Assembly: GCA_000169075.1 (NCBI GenBank)
Contig: AAVT01000005.1
Location: 124,001 to 188,000 of the forward strand
Reading direction: 5' to 3'
From: a marine gamma proteobacterium HTCC2143
GTDB lineage: Bacteria; Pseudomonadota; Gammaproteobacteria; Pseudomonadales; Dasaniaceae
DNA: 64,000 nucleotides
Positions 1-10,480 of this stretch are shown piece after piece. The translations under genes and the position numbers were made by a program. Under the pieces are notes generated by a model. The model did not search any database. It was not told where the DNA came from and saw nothing but the letters and a program-made list of their open reading frames with translations. Every line of letters begins with the position of its first letter. Position 1 is the stretch's first letter.

Positions 1-1886
1 CGTAACACATCAGCCCCCAATGTGCCGATAACGGTTTGTGGGGCAATGGTATTACCGATCGACTTGGACATTTTTCGGCCCTCTGTATCGACGGTAAAAC
101 CATGAGTTAACACCTGCTTATAGGGCGCAAAACCATTGACCGCCACTGACGTTAGTAAGGACGATTGAAACCAGCCCCGGTGTTGATCCGAGCCTTCCAT
201 ATAAATGTCTGCGGGACAGGTCAACTCGTCTCGACGACCCAGCACTGAAGCGTGGGTAACACCGGAATCAAACCATACATCCAGCGTATCGGTGACTTTT
301 TCATAATCTGTCGCATCGTCACCCAAGAGGTCGGCCGCGTCGAGATCAAACCAAGCGTCAATACCGCGCTGCTCGACTCGTATAGCGACCTCTTCGACTA
401 ATCGCTGACTATCAGGGTGTAATTCGGCGGTTTCTTTGTGGATAAACAGGGCAATTGGAACGCCCCACGTTCGCTGCCGGGAAATACACCAATCAGGTCT
501 ATCGCTAATCATTGAATCGATTCTTGCCTTACCCCATGACGGCATCCACTCGACTTTATCAACTTCCTTCAAGGCCTGTTGCAGCAGGCCATTTTGATTC
601 ATTGAAATAAACCACTGCGGTGTCGCCCTGAAGATAATCGGCGATTTGTGGCGCCAACAATGTGGGTAACTATGGTCTATTTCTTGGTAATGAAGCAGCG
701 CGTTTTTTTCTTTCAGCAGTTCAACCACCGCAGCATTAGCTTTCAGCACATGTTGACCGGCAAATAACTCGGTGTCTGGCAGATAAACGCCGTTCGACCC
801 GACAGGGTTATACACATCTAGGCCGTATTGCTGCCCAACGATAAAATCGTCGACACCATGCCCGGGCGCGGTATGGACAGCCCCCGTCCCGGCTTCAGTC
901 GTAACATGTTCGCCCAAGATAACCGGCACTTGGCGATCATAGAATGGATGCTGGAGTAATTGATGCTCTAGCTGTGCACCCTTACAGCGGCCAACAATAT
1001 CGAATGCTTCCACAGCAAAACGCTGCATAACAGACTCATATAAGGCCTCAGCTAATAAGATAGTCCTTTGCTCTCCATTCTGTTCGAATGCTACCAACAC
1101 ATAGTCCAATTCGGGATGTAGGCTAACCGCAAGATTCGCTGGCAAGGTCCAGGGGGTTGTCGTCCATATGGCAATAGCAACCGCGCCTTCTATGCCGCCA
1201 GTGACACCGCAACTTTGCAGTAAAAGAGCGGGATCAACGGCATTAAATGCAACGTCGATAGAGGGTGACATTTTGTCTTTGTACTCAACCTCTGCCTCAG
1301 CCAGAGCCGAGCCACAGTCCATACACCAGTGAACTGGCTTAAACCCTTTTTGCAGGTGTCCGTTGTCAGCAATCTTACCCAAGGTGCGAATAATATCCGC
1401 CTCGTTCTGAAAATTCATTGTCAGGTAGGGATTATCCCAATCTCCCAAAACGCCGAGACGTACAAAATCTTTCTTTTGGATATCCACTTGACGATGGGCA
1501 TATTCCCGGCATTTCTGCCTGAATATCGAAGGCTCTACTTTGACTCCCGCCTTACCTATTTTCTTTTCGACATTTAGTTCGATGGGCAAACCATGGCAAT
1601 CCCAACCTGGAATATAGGGTGAGTCAAAACCACTCATGGTCTTCGATTTAACAATCATGTCCTTGATGATTTTATTCAAAGCATGACCAATGTGAATTTC
1701 ACCATTTGCGTAGGGGGGGCCATCGTGCAAAATAAATTGCTCGTTGCCTTTTCTCGCTTGGCGAATTTTTTCGTACAGATTAATGTCATGCCAGTGCTTT
1801 AACGTTTTTGGTTCGCGCTGTGCCAAATTTGCTTTCATCGGGAAAGCGGTTTTGGGCAGGTTTAATGTCTGTTTATAGTCGGTCAT
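1..1886 (-). CDS. ileS: Isoleucyl-tRNA synthetase, partial (C-terminus beyond window)
   Basis: Class I aminoacyl-tRNA synthetase that charges tRNA-Ile in the cytoplasm. About 628 of roughly 930 expected residues are visible; the reading frame runs off position 1, so the C-terminal anticodon-binding and zinc-binding parts are missing. The N-terminal [13 protein letters not shown] segment with the HIGH signature lies near 1680-1720. The KMSKS loop ([10 protein letters not shown]) lies near 50-80, with the CP1 editing domain between them. The start is ATG at 1886 ([18 protein letters not shown]). It is the last gene of the run murJ, ribF, ileS, a common gammaproteobacterial order; lspA would be expected next, outside the window. 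Confidence 0.97.
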   Translation of the reverse strand, partial: MTDYKQTLNLPKTAFPMKANLAQREPKTLKHWHDINLYEKIRQARKGNEQFILHDGPPYANGEIHIGHALNKIIKDMIVKSKTMSGFDSPYIPGWDCHGLPIELNVEKKIGKAGVKVEPSIFRQKCREYAHRQVDIQKKDFVRLGVLGDWDNPYLTMNFQNEADIIRTLGKIADNGHLQKGFKPVHWCMDCGSALAEAEVEYKDKMSPSIDVAFNAVDPALLLQSCGVTGGIEGAVAIAIWTTTPWTLPANLAVSLHPELDYVLVAFEQNGEQRTILLAEALYESVMQRFAVEAFDIVGRCKGAQLEHQLLQHPFYDRQVPVILGEHVTTEAGTGAVHTAPGHGVDDFIVGQQYGLDVYNPVGSNGVYLPDTELFAGQHVLKANAAVVELLKEKNALLHYQEIDHSYPHCWRHKSPIIFRATPQWFISMNQNGLLQQALKEVDKVEWMPSWGKARIDSMISDRPDWCISRQRTWGVPIALFIHKETAELHPDSQRLVEEVAIRVEQRGIDAWFDLDAADLLGDDATDYEKVTDTLDVWFDSGVTHASVLGRRDELTCPADIYMEGSDQHRGWFQSSLLTSVAVNGFAPYKQVLTHGFTVDTEGRKMSKSIGNTIAPQTVIGTLGADVL

Positions 1887-1919
1887 TTTATCTATTCGTT
1901 ACCTGTAGAAACTGAAAAA

Positions 1920-2852
1920 CTAGCTTACGCTGGCAAAGTACCGTCGGCCAGTTTCGAAATCTTCGTGTATTTGTTGTTTCAAGTTATCAATCGAATCAAA
2001 CTTTTTTTCATCGCGAATTTTCGTACGAAAGATCACTTCAATATTTTTGCCATAAATATCACGGTCAAAATCTAACAAATGAACTTCGAGTATCGCCTTC
2101 AAACCATCGCCGACGGTTGGGCGAGTCCCGACGTTAGCAATGCCATGAACGGTCTCCGCGTCAATGATTGCGTCGACGGCAAAAACACCTGACAACGGTG
2201 AGCGCAAGCGATGTAATTCCATATTAGCCGTGGGTGCACCCAATTGCCGACCCAGCTGCTTACCCACAATTACCTTCCCAGAAATACTAAAAGGGCGGCC
2301 TAAAAGAGTATTCGCCAAATCAAAATCAATGTCTTCTAGTGCCTTTCGGATTCGAGTGCTGCTCACCCGCTCATCATCCATGGTCAGGGTCTCCGTTGCT
2401 TCAACAGTAAAACCCTTTTCTAAACCAAATTTTCTCAACAATTCAAAATTGCCGCCGCGATCTCGACCAAACCGCAAATCATCACCAATAATTATATGCT
2501 TCGCACCTAATCCCTCAACGAACACTTTGCGGACGAACTCACCCCCATCCATCTCTCGGAGCGATTCGTTAAATCTAATTCGCAATATTCTATCGATACC
2601 CAACGCTTTCAGCGCTTTAAATTTCTCTCGAAAGCTCATTAATCTCGCAGGAGCCTGCTGAGGAGCAAAGAACTCCTTCGGTAACGGCTCAAATACCACG
2701 ACGGTGGTAGGCAGTCCCATTTCGCCACCTTTATCGATGAGGCGCTGCAGCACAGCCCTATGGCCATGATGAACACCATCAAAGGCGCCGATCGTTGTAA
2801 CGCAACCCCGGTGACGTGGGCGCAGATTGTGCAAGCCGCGAATAAGCTCCAT
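1920..2852 (-). CDS. ribF: Bifunctional riboflavin kinase / FAD synthetase
   Basis: Makes FMN from riboflavin and ATP, then FAD from FMN and ATP. The 310 residues match the usual family length. The N-terminal nucleotidyltransferase domain carries GAFDGVHHGH at residues 22-31 and a late SSTRIRKAL segment. The C-terminal flavokinase domain carries the PTAN motif (GRQLGAPTANMEL, near residue 205). It lies 33 bases upstream of ileS and about 90 bases downstream of murJ on the same strand, so co-transcription is likely. The ribosome binding site is weak. No FMN riboswitch was seen. Confidence 0.96.
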   Translation of the reverse strand: MELIRGLHNLRPRHRGCVTTIGAFDGVHHGHRAVLQRLIDKGGEMGLPTTVVVFEPLPKEFFAPQQAPARLMSFREKFKALKALGIDRILRIRFNESLREMDGGEFVRKVFVEGLGAKHIIIGDDLRFGRDRGGNFELLRKFGLEKGFTVEATETLTMDDERVSSTRIRKALEDIDFDLANTLLGRPFSISGKVIVGKQLGRQLGAPTANMELHRLRSPLSGVFAVDAIIDAETVHGIANVGTRPTVGDGLKAILEVHLLDFDRDIYGKNIEVIFRTKIRDEKKFDSIDNLKQQIHEDFETGRRYFASVS

Positions 2853-2944
2853 GAGTCAGTAATCTTCAGTAGTCAGTCTAAAAAAAGAGCCGATGATTAT
2901 AGCGTAGCCATCAGCCCGCCACCAGCCATCCGAGTGAGACAGGA

Positions 2945-4603
2945 TCAGCCTTGAGTATTTGACGCCGCCTTAAAGTCGCGCGGTCTACCGCCGGAAACAA
3001 ACAGAGCAGAAAAGTAGGTCACTACGCCTGCGGCACATAACCACAGCAGATTTATTAGTCGGTCTAACCACTGCCAATTTTCCCATAGCGGCGGCTCAGG
3101 CAGCAGCATCGCCAGCACTAAAGCCATGGCCATAGCAGCCATAGTCATACGCAGCAGTGTCGCCGCAAACCCGGGCATCGGCGCGTACACCTGCTTAAGC
3201 CGCAGACCGCGGTACAGCAAAGCCGCATTTAAGACCGCAGCTAACGATGTCGCAAACGCCAAACCGACATGGCCAATTTGCCAAAAGTAATGCAGGGGCA
3301 CCACGAAGATCACATTCATCATCATATTTGCCACCATTGCCTTGATGCCAATAGTCACCGGCGTTTTTGTGTCTAGTTGCGAAAAATAACCCGGCGCCAG
3401 CACCTTGATTAACATAAAGGCGAGTAATCCGAGCGAGTATGCCTGTAAACTCATCGCCGCCATCCCAACATCACCCACGGTTAGCTTGTCATACTGAAAT
3501 AAGGTCATAAGTATTGGAGTTGCGAGAATAATCAATGCCACCGCCGAGGGCAACCCAATCAACAACACCATTTTGATAGCCCAATCGAGAGTTGCGCTAA
3601 ACCCCTCACGGGACTTATTCGCCTGTTGGCGAGACAAACTTGGAAGAATCACCGTACTTATAGCAATCGCAAACACGCCTAGGGGTAATTCCACTAACCG
3701 GTCCGAGTAGTAAAGCCACGACACACTACCTAACGGTAAAAATGAGGCCAGTACAGTATCCAGCAACAAGTTGATCTGACTAACAGAGACACCAAAGATC
3801 GCGGGCCCCATTAACGCCAGTATTCTCTTGACGCCCTCATCCTGTAAATCCCAACTTGGTTTTGGTGTTAAACGCAGGCCATGGATAAAAGGCAGCTGAA
3901 AAGTGAGTTGCAAAAAACCAGCCGCCATCACCCCCCAAGCGAGCGCAAAAGCCGGCTCATCAAAGTAGGGGGAGGCAAAAACTACCGCACAGATCAGTGT
4001 AATGTTAAGGAGCACCGGCGTGAATGCCGGCACAGCGAACCTCCCATAGCTGTTTAATACCGCACCGCAAAATCCGGTTAGTGATATCAGTAACAAATAG
4101 GGAAAGGTGATCCGGATCATCTCACTGGTTAGCTGGTAACGAGTAGGATCATCCGCCATATAAAACCCGGGAGCGAACAGCGCCGTAAGAACGGGGGCAC
4201 CGACCACAGCTAATCCGGTGACTAGGAGTAAACTCCCACCGAGCGCTCCTGAAACTTTATTAACCAGCCCCTGCACTGCCTCGATGCTACGCCGCTCTCG
4301 ATATTCGGAGAGGACAGGCACAAACGCTTGGGAAAAAGCTCCCTCTGCAAACAAACGACGCAAAAAATTAGGAATTTTAAAAGCAACGAAAAAGGCGTCA
4401 GCGGCCGCAGTGGCTCCAAGAAAATTTGCAAAAACGATATCACGTGCCAAACCCAAAACACGTGAGAGCATTGTCATCACGCCAACCACGAGACTGGACT
4501 TCAATAAACCTCGGGAGGATGAAACAGAGGCGTCCGGAAATTTTGGCGAGTCTGAATTGGACAACGGCAATTCTCTATTAGGTTCAACTTTCAAGCTCAG
4601 CAA
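2945..4603 (-). CDS. murJ: Lipid II flippase MurJ (MviN)
   Basis: Inner-membrane flippase that moves lipid II across the membrane for peptidoglycan synthesis (MOP superfamily). The protein is strongly hydrophobic with about 14 predicted membrane segments. It shows family stretches such as MTMLSRVLGLARD, DAFFVAFKIPNFLRR and FAEGAFSQAFVPVLSEY. The longest frame begins with TTG at 4603 and gives 552 residues, about 40 more than E. coli MurJ at the N-terminus. An in-frame TTG at the LLKSS segment has GAGG four bases upstream and would give the canonical start, so the start is uncertain. It precedes ribF and ileS. Confidence 0.95.
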   Translation of the reverse strand: MLSLKVEPNRELPLSNSDSPKFPDASVSSSRGLLKSSLVVGVMTMLSRVLGLARDIVFANFLGATAAADAFFVAFKIPNFLRRLFAEGAFSQAFVPVLSEYRERRSIEAVQGLVNKVSGALGGSLLLVTGLAVVGAPVLTALFAPGFYMADDPTRYQLTSEMIRITFPYLLLISLTGFCGAVLNSYGRFAVPAFTPVLLNITLICAVVFASPYFDEPAFALAWGVMAAGFLQLTFQLPFIHGLRLTPKPSWDLQDEGVKRILALMGPAIFGVSVSQINLLLDTVLASFLPLGSVSWLYYSDRLVELPLGVFAIAISTVILPSLSRQQANKSREGFSATLDWAIKMVLLIGLPSAVALIILATPILMTLFQYDKLTVGDVGMAAMSLQAYSLGLLAFMLIKVLAPGYFSQLDTKTPVTIGIKAMVANMMMNVIFVVPLHYFWQIGHVGLAFATSLAAVLNAALLYRGLRLKQVYAPMPGFAATLLRMTMAAMAMALVLAMLLPEPPLWENWQWLDRLINLLWLCAAGVVTYFSALFVSGGRPRDFKAASNTQG

Positions 4604-4626
4604 GCGGGTTTATTGTTAGTGCCCGA

Positions 4627-5253
4627 CTATGACCACCGTAGTTTCAATTCTTGATAATGTAACTTCAACCACTGCACTGCGATCAGAGTATGTGCATTGA
4701 TTAACAGACCTTGATCAAGTTTAGACCATAGTTCATCAAGTTGTATTAGATGAACCTTGATGTCTTCACCCTCGCTCTCTAAACCGTGAATTCCGCCAGC
4801 ATGGGTAAGATCCGCTCTACCGATAAACGAATAAAAATATTCGTTGCTACCGCCGGGACTTGAATAATACTCACCGACTGGCTCAATATTCTCAACGATA
4901 ATACCCGATTCCTCAAATGACTCTCTTCTTGCAACCTCTACCGGAACTTCTTCTTTGTCGATTAAACCTGCGACCAGTTCCAGAATCCAAGGCGACTGAT
5001 GATTTTTTCTGGCGACATCACTGCCAAACACCCCGATACGAAATTGCTCAACCAATGCCACGGCATCGAGTAACGGATCATACAACAACACACCAACCGC
5101 ATCATGGCGTTTGAACAATTCCCTCGAAACAGTCTTACTCCAACCTCCAAGAAACAATTTATGCCTTAAGGCTACCGTATTAAGCTGATAAAATCCCTTA
5201 AACGAAATCTGATCATCTACTACCTCGACATCAGCATGAGTTAATTTATTCAT
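4627..5253 (-). CDS. nudF: NUDIX hydrolase, ADP-ribose pyrophosphatase type
   Basis: Predicted to split ADP-ribose into AMP and ribose 5-phosphate. The 208 residues contain a NUDIX box of the form G-x5-E-x7-RE-x2-EE-x-G starting at GLIDKEE and ending at RESFEESGI. A proline-containing stretch (EYYSSPGGSNEYFYSFIGRA) downstream of the box is typical of the ADP-ribose subgroup. The start ATG at 5253 has AAGG nine bases upstream. It lies 23 bases upstream of the longest murJ frame. Substrate choice within the NUDIX family is inferred from overall similarity, so the symbol is tentative. Confidence 0.88.
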   Translation of the reverse strand: MNKLTHADVEVVDDQISFKGFYQLNTVALRHKLFLGGWSKTVSRELFKRHDAVGVLLYDPLLDAVALVEQFRIGVFGSDVARKNHQSPWILELVAGLIDKEEVPVEVARRESFEESGIIVENIEPVGEYYSSPGGSNEYFYSFIGRADLTHAGGIHGLESEGEDIKVHLIQLDELWSKLDQGLLINAHTLIAVQWLKLHYQELKLRWS

Positions 5254-5284
5254 ACACTGGTAACCTTATCGTGACGGGCACAGC

Positions 5285-6301
5285 CTAGAAGCGGCTTCCG
5301 GTGTACCAGTTGACGTCTCTTGAGCACTTGTCTACCTGATCAACCACGTCAAGGATCAGTGCAAACATGGCCATCCGCACCAACACCCCATTATCGGCCT
5401 GCCTGAAAATCGCCAAGTTTGGATTATCATTAAGATCGTTATCCAACTCGTTCGCCCCCTCTCTGGAATCCCTTGGCAGCGGGTGCATTATCACCGTGTT
5501 GGGTTCACAAAAACGCGTGTAGATCGCCTGATTTAACCGGTAACGGCCGCGGTATAAATCAGCCTCTTCCTGACTGGCAAATCGTTCTTCCTGAATACGC
5601 GTTGAGTAGGCGATATCAACGTGAGCAATTCGCTCCTCCATGACGTCAGATTCAATCACTTCATGACCGGCGGCCCGCATCTGTTCGACAATTTCCGCCG
5701 GCATTTTTAATTCTTCAGGAGAAATCAACGAGACCGTAATATTGTTGTAAAGCATGAGTAGCTTGCACAGTGAGTGCACCGTGCGACCAAATTTCAAATC
5801 CCCGATCAACGCTATACGCAGACCATCGACATCATTACGACCGTGGTGTTGTAGCTCCTTTTTTATCGTATAAAGATCCAGCAAAGCCTGACTGGGGTGT
5901 TCATTCGAACCGTCGCCACCATTGAGGACAGGCACTCGGCTGGCCTCGGCAAACTCTGCAACCGATCCTTCCTGAGGATGCCGCATCACAATGACATCGC
6001 TGTAGCCGCTGAGAACCCGAGCCGTATCATACAGCGACTCTCCTTTGGCGATGGCCGACGATGCGAAGCCAATCGTTTCACGCACATCGCCACCTAGTAG
6101 ATTAAAAGCGCTACCAAAACTAACCCGAGTCCGCGTGCTTGGTTCAAAGAACATACTGCCCAAAATCGCTCCCTCCAAAACATTGGTAACTCGCTGGCGC
6201 TGTGCGTAAGGCACCATTCGATCGGCAACCTCAAAAATACTTTCAATATCGGCGCGCTCGAATTGGCTGATTGACAGAACATGACTACCGGTAAACTTCA
6301 A
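5285..6301 (-). CDS. pyrB: Aspartate carbamoyltransferase, catalytic chain
   Basis: Condenses carbamoyl phosphate with aspartate in pyrimidine synthesis. The 338 residues carry the carbamoyl-phosphate loop STRTR at 55-59, and HPSQALLDLYTI and MHPLPR segments typical of the family. The start codon is TTG at 6301, chosen because GGAG lies six bases upstream and the protein begins at the expected place (MKFTGSHVLSISQF). The length matches the longer (about 338 residues) PyrB seen in some gammaproteobacteria rather than the 311-residue E. coli form. No pyrI regulatory chain is adjacent on either side. Confidence 0.96.
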   Translation of the reverse strand: MKFTGSHVLSISQFERADIESIFEVADRMVPYAQRQRVTNVLEGAILGSMFFEPSTRTRVSFGSAFNLLGGDVRETIGFASSAIAKGESLYDTARVLSGYSDVIVMRHPQEGSVAEFAEASRVPVLNGGDGSNEHPSQALLDLYTIKKELQHHGRNDVDGLRIALIGDLKFGRTVHSLCKLLMLYNNITVSLISPEELKMPAEIVEQMRAAGHEVIESDVMEERIAHVDIAYSTRIQEERFASQEEADLYRGRYRLNQAIYTRFCEPNTVIMHPLPRDSREGANELDNDLNDNPNLAIFRQADNGVLVRMAMFALILDVVDQVDKCSRDVNWYTGSRF

Positions 6302-6367
6302 TGCGTACTCCTCTCAAAGAATGAATGGTTTTTTGCGAATGGGCTAGATACATCATTGACTCGTCTT

Positions 6368-8302
6368 TCAGCCAGCTTTTTCGATCTCCTTGTCACCAAA
6401 TTGCAAACTTGCCCAGCGCGCATAGAGCGATGAACTGGCTAACAATTGTTGATGACTACCGGTATCAACCAGCTGCCCATGATCGAGAACTGCTATTTTG
6501 TCAACATTAACAACGGTCGCCAAACGGTGCGCGACAACGATACTGGTTCGATCCTTCATGAGATGTTCAAGCGCCTGCTGCACTTTATATTCGCTCTCTG
6601 CATCAAGCGCGCTGGTCGCTTCATCCAGCAAGAGAATACTGGGGTTTTTTAACACCGCCCTAGCAATGGCTATTCGTTGACGCTGACCACCTGACAGCCT
6701 AACGCCGGATTCACCTACAAAGCTGTCATACCCATGTGGCAATTTCTGAATAAACTCATCAGCATAGGCCGCTCCCGCTGCAGCTCTGACATCGTCATCG
6801 CTGGCATCTGGCCGTCCAAAGCGAATATTCTCAATGATAGTGCCACTAAACAGGGTCGGCTGCTGCGGCACAATGGCAATATGTCGGCGAAGTTCTTGTG
6901 GGGCTAATTCGCAAATATCAACGCCATCGAGTCGAATTTGTCCTTTCTGCACATCATAAAATCGGAGAAGCAAATCGACGATTGTAGACTTGCCAGCGCC
7001 AGAGCTTCCAACTAACGCAAGACTACTCCCCGCGGGAAGCTTAAGAGAGAAATGATCTATCGCTGCAGAGTCTGGACGGGATGGATAGAAGAAACTGATA
7101 TCGTCAAACTCTACATTGCCGATCACTCGCGCAGGCAACGTCTGCGGCAATGCCGGAGCCTGAATCAAATTCTCCGCTGTCATCAGCTCTAATAAACGCT
7201 CTGCAGCGCCCGCCGCTCTCTGCAAGTCGCTGTAGACCTCACTGATCACACCAACCGACAATGCCACCATCATCGCATAAAAAATAAAAGCTGCGAGTTC
7301 GCCGGCGCTAATTCGCCCCGCTATAACATCGTGGCCTCCGACCCACACCATATAACCCATTGCTGCGAACACCAACGTGATAACAATGGCAGTTAGCCAG
7401 GCTCGATAGGTAATCCTTTTGACAGCAATTTCGAAAGCAACTTCAACCTGATCAGTGAATGTTTCCCGGTCCCGCTGTTGATGATTAAACGCCTGTACTA
7501 TTTTTATATTTTTCAGCGACTCGCCAACAAAGCCACCAAATACCGCCACTTTATCTTGACTTGTCCTCGATAGAGTTCGCACATGTCGGCCAAAAAAAAT
7601 AATCGGCATGATGACCAACGGGACGCTTAATAAAACAATACCGGTTAATTTAGGGTTAGTGATGAAAAGCAGCACTATGCCACCTATGAATATCAGTACA
7701 TTACGCAAAGCCATTGACACCGAAGAGCCAATAACTGTTTGCAACAATGTTGTATCCGTCGTTATGCGCGACTGAATTTCGCCACTCAAGTTGGTCTCAA
7801 AAAACCCCGGGTGCAGCTCTATTACGTGACTATAAACGGCCCTGCGCAAATCGGCACTCACGCGCTCACCAATCCACGACACTAAATAAAATCGAGCAAA
7901 GGTACCAATCGCTAGCAGTACCACCATGGCCATGAAGATACCAATTGCCTCGTCCAAACCTGTTGCAGCAGCCTCACCAAAACCCTGATCAATCAGTAAA
8001 CGTAAGCCCTGCCCCATGGACAGGGTGACCGAAGCAGTAAAGATCAAAGCAATCAGCGCACCCAACACCCGCCAACGATATGGCATCAAAAACCCGATCA
8101 TCGAACGTAGTACTTGAATGTCGCGGCTGCTTTCCCGGTTTTCTAGGCTGTCATTGTGCAAAAGGCTTTCTCGGCTGGCGGATATAAATGATGGCGTACT
8201 ATTATCGCCGCTTAACGGCTTTGGGAAAAGGCCTGTTGGTGCCGCCGACGGGAAAAAGTGGGATTTTATGAAGAAATAGCACCCGCTCATCAATAAATGC
8301 AC
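6368..8302 (-). CDS. ABC exporter, fused permease and ATPase (MsbA-like)
   Basis: Half-transporter of the type I exporter class: six predicted membrane helices (about residues 75-350), then an ATPase domain. Walker A is GSSGAGKST, the signature is LSGGQRQR, and Walker B is ILLLDEATSALD followed by an H-loop VVAHRL. Lipid A or a drug-like lipid are family-level guesses; the substrate is not visible. The longest frame starts with GTG at 8302 and an ATG lies four codons later. The first 65 or so residues are low in conservation, so the true start may be further in. It ends 66 bases before pyrB. Confidence 0.9.
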   Translation of the reverse strand: MHLLMSGCYFFIKSHFFPSAAPTGLFPKPLSGDNSTPSFISASRESLLHNDSLENRESSRDIQVLRSMIGFLMPYRWRVLGALIALIFTASVTLSMGQGLRLLIDQGFGEAAATGLDEAIGIFMAMVVLLAIGTFARFYLVSWIGERVSADLRRAVYSHVIELHPGFFETNLSGEIQSRITTDTTLLQTVIGSSVSMALRNVLIFIGGIVLLFITNPKLTGIVLLSVPLVIMPIIFFGRHVRTLSRTSQDKVAVFGGFVGESLKNIKIVQAFNHQQRDRETFTDQVEVAFEIAVKRITYRAWLTAIVITLVFAAMGYMVWVGGHDVIAGRISAGELAAFIFYAMMVALSVGVISEVYSDLQRAAGAAERLLELMTAENLIQAPALPQTLPARVIGNVEFDDISFFYPSRPDSAAIDHFSLKLPAGSSLALVGSSGAGKSTIVDLLLRFYDVQKGQIRLDGVDICELAPQELRRHIAIVPQQPTLFSGTIIENIRFGRPDASDDDVRAAAGAAYADEFIQKLPHGYDSFVGESGVRLSGGQRQRIAIARAVLKNPSILLLDEATSALDAESEYKVQQALEHLMKDRTSIVVAHRLATVVNVDKIAVLDHGQLVDTGSHQQLLASSSLYARWASLQFGDKEIEKAG

Positions 8303-8622
8303 ATATTATGAGCTCAGCGATAGAAATCAGCGACAACCTACCGATTATCGAAGCCCCACTGTTCTTCACAACACATCGATATCACCCGGCCGGTGAAACT
8401 CGAAATCCCCTGCGTAGCAATTGACCCAGCAGCCTCTCTAGCAGAATTTTGCATGATGGATACGGGCATTAAGGCACCGCATAAACAGGCGTTATACTGA
8501 CGTTCGCCTCATTTCTGTCATAACCCCTGAAGCCCAACCCTCTTTCCTACGCCGAATTTAATCAGGCAATAACAGCAACAGGGCGCCACAAAACACACAT
8601 TTTATAGCTAGCTACTCGCGAG
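8303..8622. other. Intergenic region, no gene recognised
   Basis: This gap of about 320 bases should hold the promoter of the ABC exporter gene (minus strand). A plus-strand open frame of 58 codons (about 8323-8500) has no convincing start or ribosome binding site. An inverted repeat CTAGCT/AGCTAG around an ACTCGCG core lies near 8607-8625, at the 3' end of the GIY-YIG gene, without a clear T-tract. Nothing else stood out. Confidence 0.5.
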
Positions 8623-8916
8623 CTAGGTACCGGCTATCATTTGAGTCTTCTTCAACCGCGACATTTTTTTAACCACGTACTCTCGCTTACTAGCGTCTGC
8701 TCGGTCAACACAGGGCTCCGTATACACCACCGCTTTTGCCGGGTCTGAACGAAAAAATTTTGCGCCTCGTGAATTATTTTTATCAAAGTGCTCATGAAAT
8801 CGACGGTCCACATCGGTGGTAATACCGGTATATAATTTTCCCGACTCAGTTTCAACAATATAGAGCCACCATGTTTTCTCTTCAGCCATGGCACATGTAA
8901 TCACTTCCTCCGACAC
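8623..8916 (-). CDS. GIY-YIG nuclease-fold protein (YhbQ-like)
   Basis: Small 97-residue protein of the UPF0213/YhbQ group of single-domain GIY-YIG proteins. The core reads LYIVE, ten residues, then YTGIT, followed by DRRFHEH with the conserved Arg and a C-terminal KKMSRLKK basic helix. Members are linked to DNA binding or repair, but the role is poorly defined. The start is GTG at 8916, supported by GAGGGG about six bases upstream; the internal ATG nine codons later has no such site. It lies 16 bases upstream of the sbcB stop on the same strand. Confidence 0.85.
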   Translation of the reverse strand: MSEEVITCAMAEEKTWWLYIVETESGKLYTGITTDVDRRFHEHFDKNNSRGAKFFRSDPAKAVVYTEPCVDRADASKREYVVKKMSRLKKTQMIAGT

Positions 8917-8932
8917 AGGCTACCCCTCTTTA

Positions 8933-10369
8933 TCAAGCCAGCAAAGAATCACTATAATCCTGTAGTTCCTCTAAAATTGCTCGATCACGGTCGCTGCAAG
9001 CTTCGTCGTTAAGCAATGCCTGAGTCGTTTCAAGGAATTCTTCCATGCTAATACTGACATCAGCCTCCGGGTCAGTCAGGCGATAATACCTAAACTCATG
9101 CCACTGCTGCAGCTCTTCCGCACTCAGGGACTCAGGAAAATTTCGCGCCCGATAACGGAACAACATGTCATCAAGCCGGGCATCTTCAAACACAAAACTG
9201 TGCTCTCTTAATTCATCCGGACTACTGCAACGGACCTGCGCCATTACCGCCTTATCATTCTGACTAAAAAAACCACCGCTATAGAGCATCACGTCAGGGT
9301 CAGTGCGCTCCGGGAAACTCCGCTCAGCAAAAACTTCAGACAATTTTTCTGCCAATCCCTGCGTTTTTACTAACGCCTGATAATGTTTACGCGCCTTAGG
9401 TAGGTCTAACTGAATTCTCTCTGCAACAGCCTCGTCCATCAATTTGCTGGTAACCACGACAGGGCAGCGATTAATGTGAATCGTTTTTAACGGAATTCGC
9501 GCGGCACCCTCTGGCAACTCAGATGCAGGCGTATAGAGTCGCTCAGTGATTTGGCCAGCGTTTAATGACAACAACGGTGCCGGATCAACTGATAAATCGT
9601 AACAAATTACACCATTTTTATTCGTTGGGTGTACCGCTACCGGCATTATCAAGGTGGTACAGAAACGATGCGCAGGATACATCGCAGAGGTATGCAAAAC
9701 AGGCAGCTTCTCCGCCACGTTCAACATGGCAGATACTTCGTGCTTGCTGCGTAATTTCAGTAAGTAATCGAAAAGTTTGGGCTGTTTCTGTTTAATCAGC
9801 TTCGCCATCGCGATAGTGGCATGCACATCTGACAAGGCATCATGAGCTGACTCATGACTGATACCATTCGCGGCCGTTAGTTGCTCCAGCTTAAAACTGG
9901 GCATGCCATTATCATGCGTTGGCCAATTGATTCCCTCTGGGCGCAATGCACAACAAACTCGCACCATATCAATAATGTCCCAGCGAGAGTTTCCATTTTG
10001 CCATTCGCGGGCATAGGGGTCATAGAAATTTCGATAGAGGGTGTAGCGGCTAACTTCGTCATCAAAGCGCACGCTGTTGTAACCAACAGCACAGGTGCCT
10101 GGCTGAGAGAATTCTGCGTGGATCTGACGGATGAACTCTGCCTCACAAACCCCCTGCTCCAGTGCTTGCTGAGGCGTAATCCCGGTAATCAAACAGGCCT
10201 CGGGCTGGGGCAAAATATCCGCCGCAGGTTTACAAAAAATGACCAGCGGCTCACCAATGATATTGAAATCACTATCAGTACGGACGCCTGCAAATTGTGA
10301 GGGTCTATCCCTGGCTGGGTCGGCACCAAACGTTTCGTAATCATGCCAGTAGAATGAGAAATCAGTCAT
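8933..10369 (-). CDS. sbcB: Exodeoxyribonuclease I
   Basis: 3'-to-5' single-strand DNA exonuclease acting in recombination and mismatch repair. The DEDD-type active site begins with HDYETFGADPARDRPSQF at the N-terminus, and a HDALSDVHATIAMA segment provides later acidic residues. A long C-terminal extension with RYRARNFPESL is typical of ExoI. The start is set at ATG 10369 because GAGGG lies six bases upstream; the longer frame with TTG at 10381 would overlap that site. The product is 478 residues, normal for the family. Confidence 0.95.
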   Translation of the reverse strand: MTDFSFYWHDYETFGADPARDRPSQFAGVRTDSDFNIIGEPLVIFCKPAADILPQPEACLITGITPQQALEQGVCEAEFIRQIHAEFSQPGTCAVGYNSVRFDDEVSRYTLYRNFYDPYAREWQNGNSRWDIIDMVRVCCALRPEGINWPTHDNGMPSFKLEQLTAANGISHESAHDALSDVHATIAMAKLIKQKQPKLFDYLLKLRSKHEVSAMLNVAEKLPVLHTSAMYPAHRFCTTLIMPVAVHPTNKNGVICYDLSVDPAPLLSLNAGQITERLYTPASELPEGAARIPLKTIHINRCPVVVTSKLMDEAVAERIQLDLPKARKHYQALVKTQGLAEKLSEVFAERSFPERTDPDVMLYSGGFFSQNDKAVMAQVRCSSPDELREHSFVFEDARLDDMLFRYRARNFPESLSAEELQQWHEFRYYRLTDPEADVSISMEEFLETTQALLNDEACSDRDRAILEELQDYSDSLLA

Positions 10370-10480
10370 ATAAACCCTCAAGTCCCTTCAGGAAATTGAC
10401 GACAAAAACCGCCAGTGCAAAGCTACCTGCATAGAAAGCCCAGGCAGCTATCACGGAAAACCTGTCCGAATTACCCCACC

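Noticed and set aside
8323..8500. 58-codon open frame in the gap between the ABC exporter and the GIY-YIG gene
   Set aside because: No start codon with a ribosome binding site and no recognisable protein pattern.
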